DNA from: Paragordius varius
Lineage: Eukaryota; Nematomorpha
DNA: 64,000 nucleotides
Direction of reading: 5' to 3'
Assembly: GCA_964247055.1 (NCBI GenBank)
Contig: OZ176050.1
Location: 7,192,001 to 7,256,000, forward strand
Of the stretch, positions 1 through 11,700 are shown one piece after another; within the stretch, counting starts at the first letter, position 1; every line of letters begins with the position of its first letter. The notes beneath the pieces are model-generated. The model worked only from the letters and a program-made list of their open reading frames with translations. It searched no databases and was not told the DNA's origin. A program made the translations under genes and the position numbers.

Positions 1-1589
1 AGGGATCTATCATCACATATAAAAAGTAAAACAATTTTTATACTTTGATTTTACTATGGCTCCGGATTCCCCAAATAGTTTTGCCCTTCTAAAATAGACA
101 TATTCTCTTAAAACAATAGCAAAAATGCTGGAATCGCGAGATATTTTTAAATATATGTCAAATATTGACATCAAAAAAATTTCGCCCGAAAATTGATATT
201 TCGTTTAAAAATTAATTTTTTAGCGAAATTTCATTGGTTTTTCATATTATTTTGAGAAATGATGGAAACAGTATAAAAGGTTGTAGGATATTAATAAACA
301 TTTTTTCTATATAATTCGATGGAACTGAACATTTCTATCATCTCGTTCGATTGAAATACTCTTTCCCCTTCAAATAATGTTAAATAAATTATTTTTTACA
401 ATTCACAAAAATTTAAAAGCAATTGAATGTTTAAATTAAACTTAGGAAAACTTAGTATCACCATATAAAAAGGGTTTTTTATTATCTTAAAGCGCTTTTA
501 TACCGTTTCTATCAGACCTGCAAAAAGAACGTTTATAAAAAATTTCGCTATTAATTAAATTTTCAAATATATTTATTTTATCGGCATTTTTTCAATTTTC
601 TTATGGTTAAATTTTTATCGCACAATCTCCGCATTTTTGGTTTTATTTTATAAGAAAACTAGTCTATTAGCACGAAATTTGGTTTTTCGGACCTCTCTAA
701 AAATTAAATATTTAAAAAATATTTTGTGTTTTTTAATTGAATTTATTTAGTGATATTATTTAGAATGTAGCATACCTTTCTCAAAAAAGTTTTATTTGAA
801 CTATTTTTGCGTAAATTTTGCCATTTACTGATATGGACCTTATTCGTAAGGCCAAAAGCGTACTGTGATACCTGATTCATTTTCCAAGAATATATGTATT
901 TCAATAGGATATTTTTTATACCCTCCGATTTTCGACACAGCGATGTCAAATCCAAATATTGGACAAAATTAATATTTTGCCAAAAAATTTAATTCGTAAA
1001 TTTGAAGCGAGCTTTATGGTATTTAAAAGCATGTTGGAAACGGTATAAAATTTAAGATATTAAAACACTTTTCTTACATAATTCGAGGAAGAACGTTTCC
1101 TTCAACTTAAATCATTAATTTATAAAATTTGATCGATTTAATAAATAAATTTTTTGAGAAACAAATTATGTCTGATTTAATATGGTGACGGACAAATATT
1201 TCAACAAAATTGAGGTGATAGAGATGTTTAGGTATCGAATCATATAGAAAAATATATCTATTTAATTATGCTTATATATAATTTTTTTAAATATTTATTT
1301 TTGAGCAAAATATCTATTTTGAACAAAAATTTTTATTTAATAAATTAATTTAGCACATAAATATTTAATTAACGAATAATTTCGAAATTTTTGCATTCAT
1401 TTTAAAGAAACCTGCCCAATTTAGATGGGTGTTTATTTTTAAAGTCCACATCTATAATTTAAAACTCATAATTTCTTTCCTTTTTATGTAAATATAATGT
1501 ATTTTAGTGATGTTTTTCGAATATAACATTTAGCTTTTGCCAAAATTATTTTTCTGATATGGAGCTAACGCAAAAGTTAATTCTCGTAA
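1..1589. other. Gene-free AT-rich stretch with a duplicated block
   Basis: No exon-like coding sequence was recognised. A block at about 145-330 recurs, diverged, at about 925-1100: both contain a 'ggaaac(a/g)gtataaaa' motif followed by 'ata(t/c)ataattcga' about 40 bp later. This points to an old local duplication or two copies of a decayed repeat. The short open frame at 743-955 (-) has no recognisable domain and AT-driven composition. Confidence 0.4.
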
Positions 1590-2130
1590 CACTTGGCTAA
1601 ACACATACATTTCAATATTCGATTAAAATTTGGATTTGGATACCGCCAGTTTAAAATTAAATATTCAAATAATATAAAATAAATTCAAACTATTGCAAAA
1701 GCTTGCACTTACATATTAATAAACCGAAATATGAAAAACATTTGTTTAAAAATCTTAATATTAAATATTTTAAGATAAAACCAAAATGTAAAAATTTAGT
1801 CAACATGGCATGTGTGCAATAGCTAATTAAAAAATATTTGAAAATAAACCACTTTTTCTGATTCTATCAACATTATGTGATCTAAATAAAATATTATCTT
1901 TAATTTTAGCTTTAAAATTAAATACACACGATATTTAAATTGTAAAATAAAAATGGAGTCGAAGTAGTTTGATATGGAACTTTTCCTCAAACCTAATAAA
2001 ATAGATATTTCAGCTAATTTATATTATTTATTTTAAGATAGAAGCATAAATTTATATTACGACCGTTTCTAATAGTTTATTAAAAATATCAACTTAATTA
2101 TACTCCTTTTTAGAGTCCCCAATTCGACTG
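1590..2130. mobile_element. TTAA-flanked MITE, decayed copy (piggyBac-like)
   Basis: The left end reads CACTTGG after GTAA (a decayed TTAA) at 1586-1589, and the right end reads ATTCGACTG followed by TTAA at 2131-2134. It shares its length and internal blocks (for example 'tagaagcataaattta' and 'gaccgtttct') with copies at 24030, 27018 and 43496. It codes for nothing and is the most diverged of the four. The class follows from TTAA target sites, the piggyBac hallmark; no transposase is present. Confidence 0.65.
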
Positions 2131-2286
2131 TTAAATCAATGGGTCAAAAAAACAAGTACTATTTATCTTGATACATTTTCCCATCAGATATGTATTTCAT
2201 CATATAGGGCATTTATTATATTATCAAATTATCTCATGTGAATTTAATACATGATATAAACGATATGATGAGAAATATGTTTGCAA

Positions 2287-2755
2287 ATGTTTTTTAAAAA
2301 AATAATCTCTGCGGTAATACAGCCTCGTTTATACTCAAATGGAAACATAAAACCAGTAGCAGAAAATGTTGCTAAGTATACCATAAATTTCGACCTACCT
2401 AACGGTGAAACTGTATCAGCACAAGGAAAAGAAGGTGATACTATTTTGGATGTTGTAATTAACAACAATATGGATTTTGATGGTTTTGGTATAAAAAAAT
2501 GTATATAAAAAGGCGCTTGTGAAGGGACACTTTCCTGCTCAACTTGTCATGTTATATTAAAGCCTGAAGATTATTCCAAAGTAATGCCAAAACCCTCTCC
2601 AGAAGAATTAGATATGCTTGATTTAGCTGCGGATCTCACAGATACGTAAATTTACAAATAATTTTAGGTCCAGACTTGGATGTCAAATTTTTTTGTCAAA
2701 GGAAACGGATGGTTTGACTGTCAAAATACCAAGCACTATCATTGACAATCGTTAA
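2287..2755 (+). CDS. FDX1: Mitochondrial [2Fe-2S] ferredoxin (adrenodoxin type), three exons
   Basis: Electron carrier of the mitochondrial matrix that takes electrons from ferredoxin reductase. Exons are 2287-2488, 2513-2645 and 2668-2755, giving 140 residues. The start is the first ATG in frame and opens a short basic, hydrophobic presequence ([10 protein letters not shown]). The cluster motif C-x5-C-x2-C lies in [12 protein letters not shown], with the fourth cysteine in [29 protein letters not shown] and LTDTSRLGCQI match FDX1 more closely than FDX2, and there is no FDX2-like C-terminal tail. Read without splicing, the frame stops at 2508. Removing 24 bp (2489-2512) and 22 bp (2646-2667), both GT-AG, restores a family-length protein with no missing residue. 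I see the frame and motifs; splicing is inferred from the exact family match. An inactive copy is unlikely. Confidence 0.95.
2489..2512 (+). other. FDX1: Ultra-short intron (24 bp), FDX1 intron 1
   Basis: GT...AG, phase 1, splitting a Gly codon inside DGFG|ACEG. It contains an in-frame stop if retained. Its composition is almost pure A/T (three G/C besides the two splice-site G bases, or fewer). Confidence 0.92.
2646..2667 (+). other. FDX1: Ultra-short intron (22 bp), FDX1 intron 2
   Basis: GTAAAT...TTTTAG, phase 2. Splicing joins LTDT to SRLGCQI; retention would stop translation and lose the fourth cluster cysteine. Confidence 0.93.
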
Positions 2756-3379
2756 ATAATTTGCTCATATCTTATATACAATTTATATATGGGATGACTT
2801 CCAAATTTTTATTTATTTTTAATAGCATTTAGTTAATTGTGATATGACCTTCCAAGATAATGGCAATATGTATTTTTATGATATAATGTATAATAAATAT
2901 ACATAGCTTAAGGCATAAAATTTGAAGAACCATTTCAAATATATTGTGTAAAATATTTATGTTTAGAAGTAAATAAATTATATGGCATTTAATTTTTAAC
3001 AATTTACTAAAAATATTCGCCCAAACGATTGAGTTTAATAATATGTAAAAAATATTAAATATATTATGTCTAGTTTATTTGTAAAAAAAGATTTAGACAT
3101 TAACTGACAAATTATCTAATTTCCTCTATTAGGAAATTATTCGGCAAGATTGTCGTATTAGATTTTTTGCGTTTTATAAGCTTTTATTAATTTGCGGATG
3201 TATATCAACCCTAGATATTACTTTTATCAATGTAAACGGTACTCATACCTTTAAAGTAATATACGTTTGGATTTTTTTATTCCTCTAATAATTAAATTTT
3301 GTAGGGTGAATTAATATATAAGGAAAAAATCAATGTCCTAAGTTATGCCAATATTATTGTTAACGCCTTGGATCAAAAA

Positions 3380-3647
3380 CAGAGGCGTGGCTTGCATTTC
3401 TGCTCTTTGTGAATCCGTAATGGCGTTCCCTCTTCCTCCATGGGACCTCTTGTATTTAAAAAAATAAATTAATTTAAACCGTGGTCATGACCACTCATAA
3501 ATGGGTGATTTTTTCATGTATTATTTAAAATAATAACTCTAAATACCTATTTTGTGGAAAAAAAATTAAATTTTTTTGAATCCGGGCCCCTTCAACTATG
3601 GCGCCCGGTTCATCAGCCTCCCTTTCCCCCCTCTAGCTACGCCTCTG
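3380..3647. mobile_element. hAT-like MITE with CAG(A/T)GGCGTAGC ends
   Basis: The ends are CAGAGGCGTGGCT and, inverted, CAGAGGCGTAGCTAG. The flanks ATCAAAAA (3372-3379) and ATCAGAAA (3648-3655) match at 7 of 8 positions, an 8-bp target duplication as made by hAT transposases. The right 190 bp (from 'gtcatgaccactcat' onward) is the same sequence as the inverted arms at 45631 and 54362, so this is a small relative of the large outer element there. No coding capacity. Confidence 0.8.
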
Positions 3648-4704
3648 ATCAGAAATAATTTAGACAGCTCACATAAGAATTAAATGGCTAGCCATTCACA
3701 AAATAAGAATTATGGCATTTCAATGATTCCTCATACGGATAAAATGTATTTATGTGATTTGATTTCTTTTTTTGGCATTGGGTTATTATTAGGACCGCTT
3801 AATAACAATAATTAACATTGTAAGTATTATGGGAAAATATCAACCCTGTAATCACTTCCATACATTCAAATGTATAATTGTTAATCCGTCCCCAAAATTT
3901 ATACAAAAAAGAGATTAAGGCAACTCATTACAAAAAAATGTTAAAAATAAAATAAATATGGGGACATAGTCCGTTATAATCTATATATAGTTCACTATTA
4001 TATAGATTGTTAATTAAATGTAAACATTATAAATAAAAATGAATTAATTCTTGATAAAATAAATTTCAAATGCAAATATTCGCAGCATTTTTTAAAACAA
4101 TAACTCGGAATTCAATTAGTTTTACAATGTATGAGAAATTTCTTGAGCTACTTTAATATTGTGCAAATAGAGATTATACAGTTTTCTTCACTTAATAAGA
4201 TGGAAATCTGAAAATGCACAAATTAGAATATATGAGATCCGGTTTGTCTGCAAGAAAAAGATCTGTTAAAGGGAAATTTAGTTTTGCCTTTTACAGATAA
4301 AGGAAAATTTTTTTGTTTGTTATAATATAAACAAAAGGGACATTTGTCTCTGAAAGATTAATTTTTGATTTATGATTATTTTGCAACTGGACAAATAGAT
4401 TGCGTAAGCAAACAAAAAAATGTTCAAAGTTGAAATTGTGCCAATATAGTGGTTATTTAAACAACTCATATATATAAACTAATAAAATTGAATTGACTGT
4501 CCTATTGTTAAAGTTTTTGTAGTCATTTATTTTTGTTTTTCGAATGTTTGTCCATAACTTTTAGGATAATCAATTTTTATGAGACAATTATTCTTACATT
4601 TGTTACTTGAATCAATCCAAATTCTCCTCATAACCTTGCCCATTAGTTTGCCCCAAAATTTAGTATCTTACCGGCACCTGTATTCACAAGGTATTTCTGT
4701 CATA

Positions 4705-4885
4705 CAGTATGCATTTTAATGGTTGCTTATTTCACACTATACTTGGGCAATTTACAACACAGTAGTGTATGGAAAAAAGAAAGAAAATGATAGTTTATTT
4801 CACATTTTGTTGTTTTTCCATATACCTCTGTGTTGTGAATTGCCCAACTATAGTGAGATATAAGCAACCATTAAAATGCATACTG
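4705..4885. mobile_element. TA-flanked palindromic MITE (Tc1/mariner-type), about 75-bp arms
   Basis: Arms begin CAGTATGCATTTTAATGG on each strand and pair for about 75 bp around a 30-bp AT-rich loop, with a TA dinucleotide at each flank (4703-4704, 4886-4887). Arms differ at only a few positions, so the copy is not very old. Confidence 0.85.
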
Positions 4886-5847
4886 TAATTTGCTCTACAG
4901 CATTATCTTTTAACAAGCCATAAAATACTATAGGTATTGATTGAATTTTGAGCACTTAAAAAGATAATAGTACAGACAAGACAGCCTTATTATAAAAAAT
5001 TTTGGGTAATATTTAGTTAGCCCCTGTTCCATCAAATCTCAGCATGGTATAAAATCTTTTCTGTAAATTATATGTGTACCCTATATGTAAAGCAATGGTT
5101 TAAAATATTTCACGCTCAGTTTTTGGATTAAATTGTTAAGTTGATTTGTCTTAAATGAGTAACCATTTTTGTGTTATTCATTTATGCTGTCCGTTTAGCA
5201 TATGTTTAATGCCTGAATTTTTAATATAACCATTATCTATTTTGATGAAAATCCTAAAATTTTTGATGGTTATGTATTTTTAAATTATTTTTTTAACTAA
5301 TAAAATCGTTTTGTTGACAAAGTTATCATATAAATATTCATATTCCAAAAAATACTAAACAAATAAATTTATGGTACAAACTTTTAGGGAAATTAGACTA
5401 ATGACACTGATATGTACTCAATGCGTTATAAACTCTATAGTATTAATAGGCATATTATAAGATGTTTTTAAACTTTACGGATTAAATTTATGAAAAAGTA
5501 GGAATATATAAACTAAAATTAAAATTTAAACATAAATCATAATAATTATATCTAGAACAATTAAAGAATAGCTAATATGTTTTCGTGAAGAAACGATCGT
5601 GTAAAAATATGTATATGTCAAAGGTTTTAGATTATTACAAATGAATCATTAATATAGAATTATCACCGGCGGCAAAAAAATCGATCGTCCGCTCATGAAT
5701 AAAACCGGTTTAAGCTTTAATTTATCGAATTCAAAGCGGTTAAAAATTCTTTTTTAGATATAACTCAGCTAGTGTTCTGAATATTTGGTTCTGAGTTAAA
5801 CTCCCGGACTAAATTATTTCTTATTGCATTAGCTCTATTAAATCCAA

Positions 5848-8695
5848 ATGAAAATATGCACTTGTTTTATAACAATAGCATCGGTCAGGATCGAGGATAG
5901 GGAGGCAAGCAGTAATGGTTCCTTTAAAGGACAAATCCCTTATGATGTGGGAGAGGAAATTGTTTATCCGGAATTAAAAAAAGCTTATGCTGGTAAAAAT
6001 GGGACTAAAAATGAAACATCGACCATAGTTATTACAGTTATGACAAAAGATTATGGGAAGTTAACTTTTACTGCCATTAAAGTTTATTCCCATTCACATG
6101 ACAGCAAAATAAAACAACCACCATACAACATTTTAAATACATCAACCATAATTGATGATGTGAACAAACATAAAACTAACCATAGAAATTTGATGAATGT
6201 TCGACAATACCTGTATGAGGGAAACGTGACCGTTAATACTACCGTCGGTATCAAATCATATCCTGCCACTTTAATATATAAAAATGGAAAATTGGTATGT
6301 ATTATTATTCTTATTATTTAAAAATAAAAAGATAGTTCATGTAATTCCCGGAATCGGTAGATCCAACACATTTTAAATTTTTTGCATAAAAACTTCTAAA
6401 CGAGAAGTGCTGTCAACTTTTATTATTTTATTTGAACATATTTTATTATTTTTGGGATCTGATATTAAGATTGCGATGAATCCAGTATCGAAAATGTCGT
6501 TTCAGTCATTATGATAATTATTTTTAAATTATATATATTTTTTTGCTAACTATCTGTAAAATGTCTATTGTAACAAATTTTTAAGGGTGAAATGAATTTC
6601 TTTATAAATGTGTTTAAGGGATTATAAAAGGAGTCAAGTTTTACAGTAAAAATTGAAATTATACGGACAAAACGAAAAAATATAAAGACAATTTTTTTCA
6701 AAAGGCGACCCTATTTTTTTCATACCTTAATTTATCCTATTAAAATCATTTAATAAAATCGTAAAACATGTAATTAATTATACTACCAATATACATCTCT
6801 ATTTTTGAGCTACAAAACAATGAGTTTTATTATAAAAAAAGATTTATAAAGTATGGTTGTCTGTTTGAAAATAATATTTGTCTCGACATTTTTACGTTTT
6901 GTCCGTATAATTTCAAATTTTACTATAAAAAGTAAATCAGTTATATCCAAAATATTTGGAGATTTTTTTGTTAACATTATAAAAATAAAATTTGAACGAC
7001 AAAGAGTAAACAAGCTTAGGCTTTGGGGTTGTCATACAAATTATAATTGATCTTTAAAATGCACCCAGGGGTAAATAAGTGTGATAAAATCATGATTAAT
7101 ACATATAGGACTCTATTTTTTCCATGGGTGAATACCAGTTTGAAATTTATCCGACTTGGATAAGGACCAATTCTTCCATTACAAAAAATAATCAGCATGT
7201 TATAGTAAAGTATAGGCTAGAAAATGCAACAGATCCTTCAGAAGTTGATTCATTCATGCCTGATATTTGTAAGTTAACATTATATATAAAACAATATTTT
7301 TTTGTAACAAATAATGTTTTTAAGTAATTAACATTTATTTGCATAATATAATTTGGCTTTTTTGTCGAAATTTACATCCCTGTTTACATGGTTCAATGAT
7401 AAAAATAATCATGAACCATATTAGTTATACTTTTTTTTTCTCAAATTAGTTTAATTAATTTTGTGCAAATTAAATTAATATTTTTCATGTGAAAGTCATA
7501 TCACTTTTGTTGACTAATTTAAAAAAATATCATATTAGGTTGAGTTTTTTACCCCACAAAAAAGAATTCTCATAGGCTGCTTTGAATGCAGTTATTATGG
7601 TAATATTAGACTATAGGCTGTAAATAATAAATATAATCAATTTTATTTCTTTTGATTTTTGTTAACGCTTTAACACAGATCATGCACTCATGTCCTTCGA
7701 CACAAATAAGCTAACATAACATAAGAAATGGGTGTGTAAGCTTATATGATTTATTCATTCTTATGATATTTTTTGAATATTTAATGTAAATTATTGAATA
7801 TTTTAACTTATTAACCTGGTGGTAAAATCGTATCATTTTTTGAAAACATAGCTGATGCATAAATATTTTTTACTGACAACATATTTTAAGGCTTAATTTA
7901 AATTTCAAAAACGGTCTTTGTTAAAATTTTGTCTAGGTTGTCTCAAGGCAATCAAATTTGTGCTTTAGGAACAAATTATGACAGAAATTATTAAAAACTT
8001 TAAATTTTTTGATGGATAATTTTGAAAGCAGTCTTTATCACGGTTATGAATGCATTTATCAGCCTTTTTTAAAATATTATTTAAATATACCGAATTGATT
8101 GGATATATAATAGCTAGCTTTACTGCCACTACTCAAATGACCTTAAAAACGCAAACAAGCTCTGATGACATCCTTCAAAAACCGTATATAATCGAAGGAG
8201 CATTATTTGTTGATGAGCAGGATATAACAAATATAACTGAGGAAACGGTTATATTGATTGGTGAAAAGGTTTTAAAATTTTACCTTTTTATAAAATAAAA
8301 TTTAACAGCTAGTATCCTTTTCTGTTAATGAATTAGCGATTTAATATCAGGTAGAAAAGGGAAGACATTAAACTTGTATACAATGTGAGTTTGTGATGGT
8401 TAAATGAATGAAATCGCTTATTCTTTCTCTTATTCGTATCAGTTCTGGGCTTCCAAAGTTAAATATATCTAAGTTTAGTTACTCAAGTGTTTTTGAAGTT
8501 AACATACAAAGAAATATATATACAATAAACTTAAAATTAATAAAAGTCCTTAACCATTAAAAATGGTATGAATTCTGAGAGAATGTACTAAGCTTACAAT
8601 ATGATTAATCAGTATTTGCTAATTGTTATTTCTTGAGATACTGGGACAGGATATTTTGCATATTTTTAAAATTAAACATTTTTAATAAAATTTAG

Positions 8696-8739
<44 letters not shown>

Positions 8740-11700
8740 GTATGAAATGAACAAAAAATGCTCTTAATAGGGTCAAAAACATCACAATTTTATTTTCATT
8801 ATTATATCATTAATTTTTAAATCAAGTGATAAACTATGTCTATATATTTTAATTTGTAGTTTTATAAGCATACATTGTCGCTTTTATGAATGTGTAACTG
8901 ATCAGACTCTTCGAGTTTAAAAATATGTTTAAAGTTTAATTTTTTAATATTTAACTAATACAAATCAGTTTTTCTCCCAAATCAATTATTAACCAATTAA
9001 CAATAAATTTATTTGAGTATAATGCCTATAATTAATTTACTTGTGCATATTATAAAATTATCTTTAGTATATCGTTTTAAATAATTTGCAATTCTGATGA
9101 TCAAAATCACATGATACAAACATGTATGGTAAAAATTAAAATTAAACAAACGAATCAAACATACCAAATATTTTTTTCCTGATTTTTTATTTATGCTCAT
9201 TGTTTTAAATTGCTAAGTATGAAATATGTATAAATTTAAATTGATTATATATTTTAAAATTTATTTATATAGTTTAAAACAAGGCTTTGAAAAGAATGAT
9301 TGTCTTGAAAAAAATATTTGTCTTAATATTTTTACTTTTTGTAATTTCAATTTTTACTGTAAAATATTTTTTCGATCAGCAGTCAGATGCAAATTTAAAA
9401 AGTCGATTAGATTTTCGAACACATTATAATAATTAATATGATTGAAAAGCCACTCTTTAATTTTTATTTAACAATGTTGATTTTTTATGGGCCTTCTAAG
9501 AAATTTATTTTAAGTCATGGGTATTGATTTTTAAATACTTGTATTTTTTTAGTTATCAAAAATATTTGACGTGTTGACGCCTAGCATCAACATTCGTTTT
9601 AAATTGGTGGAATGGTTTATATATCCGGTAATATTTTGAAATAATTAACTTATGTGTTTCCATAAATAATTTTATATTTATTATTGCAATTATAATACAG
9701 CTAATATAAAATGAATTTATTTGGTGAATTTTCGATTACTACTAGTATTCTTTGCCAAACGTAAAAAATAAAATTAAAATATAAATTAAAATATAAACTA
9801 AACTTTAAATTATGATAAAAATATTTAATGAGATATGAAACTAAAAAACATGAATATTAGAAATATTAATATAGACTATTTGACTGATTCGAAATGGTCA
9901 AATATTTATTTAGAGATCAAATTGCAACGACAACTATTGATAAATATAAAAAAATCAATTTTTTCCCCAAACCGAAAGTCACTTTTAGAGACAAATAATG
10001 CCAATTAAACGAATTTTCTAAAGGAGAGTTCTGTAGTATTTTAATATGATGTGGTATAAAATGTTTTATAAAAAAGATATCGAATACGGCTAGTTAAAAT
10101 AGACTATTGGTTGTGGTTCTTAGACTTAAGTCAGGTAATTTTATGTATTTGAATTATTTATAAACAAATTAATTATTTATTTAATTGTGATACAGTAAAA
10201 ATTGGAATTGTACGTACGTAAAAATCAAATAAATTTATCCTAAAGACCGCTATATTTTTTAAACTTGATTTTTTAATATAATTTATTGTTTAGTGTGGAA
10301 TAAAGATGTATTGGTAACACATCAATTACGTATTTTATAATTGTGATTAAATAATTTATATAGGATTAAAGTTTAAAAAAGTATGGTCGTTTTTTGAAAA
10401 AACTTGCTTTTATATTTAACGTTTTGTGTGTATAATTTTAGTTTATATATATATAGTCAGATTTGGTGGTAGTAGAAAATATGATTTTGAATCAAAGGAA
10501 TTTGGAAAAACATTTAGCAGTTCATCCATTGCGCGATACGTTTGATGTTGGAATGCTGATATCATCGTATAAAATTTGTAATTATGTATTGAATTTTATC
10601 TAGAAAATATTAGTTAACCCTATTTTATCTGTAATATATAATATAGTAACAATATTTAGAAACAGTCTATTTTTTTTAACACTTAACCGCCAAAAAATTT
10701 AAATTTTAATATTGCAAATAAAAATGTGCTTTCTTAGCCTTTTAGACGCATGATACATTTTTTTAAAAATGTAAAATGTAGAAATATCCACTCAACTTTT
10801 TCGCCGCCATTTTTTCTTTAAAATCGCCAATGCAACAGAGGAGTAAATGTATTATTGCTAAATATATATACATTATTTTTAAATCAACTGTCCGTTTCAA
10901 TCGTTTTGGAGCTATATAAATTTCCGACTAAGTTAGAAAAATGTAAAAATATAAGCTAATCCAAAAGAGCAATTTAATAATTAAATTTTAACCAAAACAA
11001 CTTTTAAAACAGAAGCTACTTTAGGTAGATATTGGTGTCACTCTATCAACATTAAAAAATGACATACCGGTTAATTCAGTATATTTAAATACATTTTTAA
11101 ATACAACACAAATCGATTTAAATTTAAAAAATTTCCAAAAATAATTGGTTAAAATCATAACATTTCAGTTTTACAAATATTAATTCTTAGATTTAAAAGA
11201 AACAAATCCTGATATAAGCGTTAAAAAATATAGTTAAGAATCTTGATTTTATCAAATTAATATAAAAAATATTTGTGGTTTATTTTATGATAAGTAAATA
11301 TTATTCATATATATATATATATATACTTTATATAAATGTATTAAGCAAATACAAATTTATACAAATTTATTTGCTCACATTTATCATACACGCATTAAGC
11401 TATTCACCTGTATAGAAACACCCCATTAAATATTGTTAAAATTATTAGTTTAGTAAGGGCGCCATGGCTTAGTTGGTTAAAGCGCCTGTCTAGTAAACAG
11501 GAGATCCCGAGTTCGAATCTCGGTGGTGCCTTATTTTTTTACTTTTTTTGGCGCGCCCCATCCATGCATTTTAGATTGAAAATAAATCGGCAAATTAAAC
11601 TGTAAATGGAATTTTTAAATAATACATAACGTGTTGATGCTGTTTTCATTTTTGTTGTATATAGAAACTATTTCCTCTTTATTTAAGATCCATTCTAAAG

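Larger units (their letters stand above)
2756..5847. other. Intergenic, FDX1 to protease gene
   Basis: AT-rich DNA with two clear MITEs (3380-3647 and 4705-4885, listed separately). Nothing else coding or structural was recognised. Confidence 0.5.

Noticed and set aside
2281-2508. FDX1 frame ending early at 2508, suggesting a truncated pseudogene
   Set aside because: Removal of a 24-bp and a 22-bp GT-AG intron restores the complete protein with all four cluster cysteines.
7539-7575. Longer version of the short protease exon (from 7539)
   Set aside because: Joining it to the exon ending at 7268 gives an immediate stop; only a start at 7576 keeps the frame.
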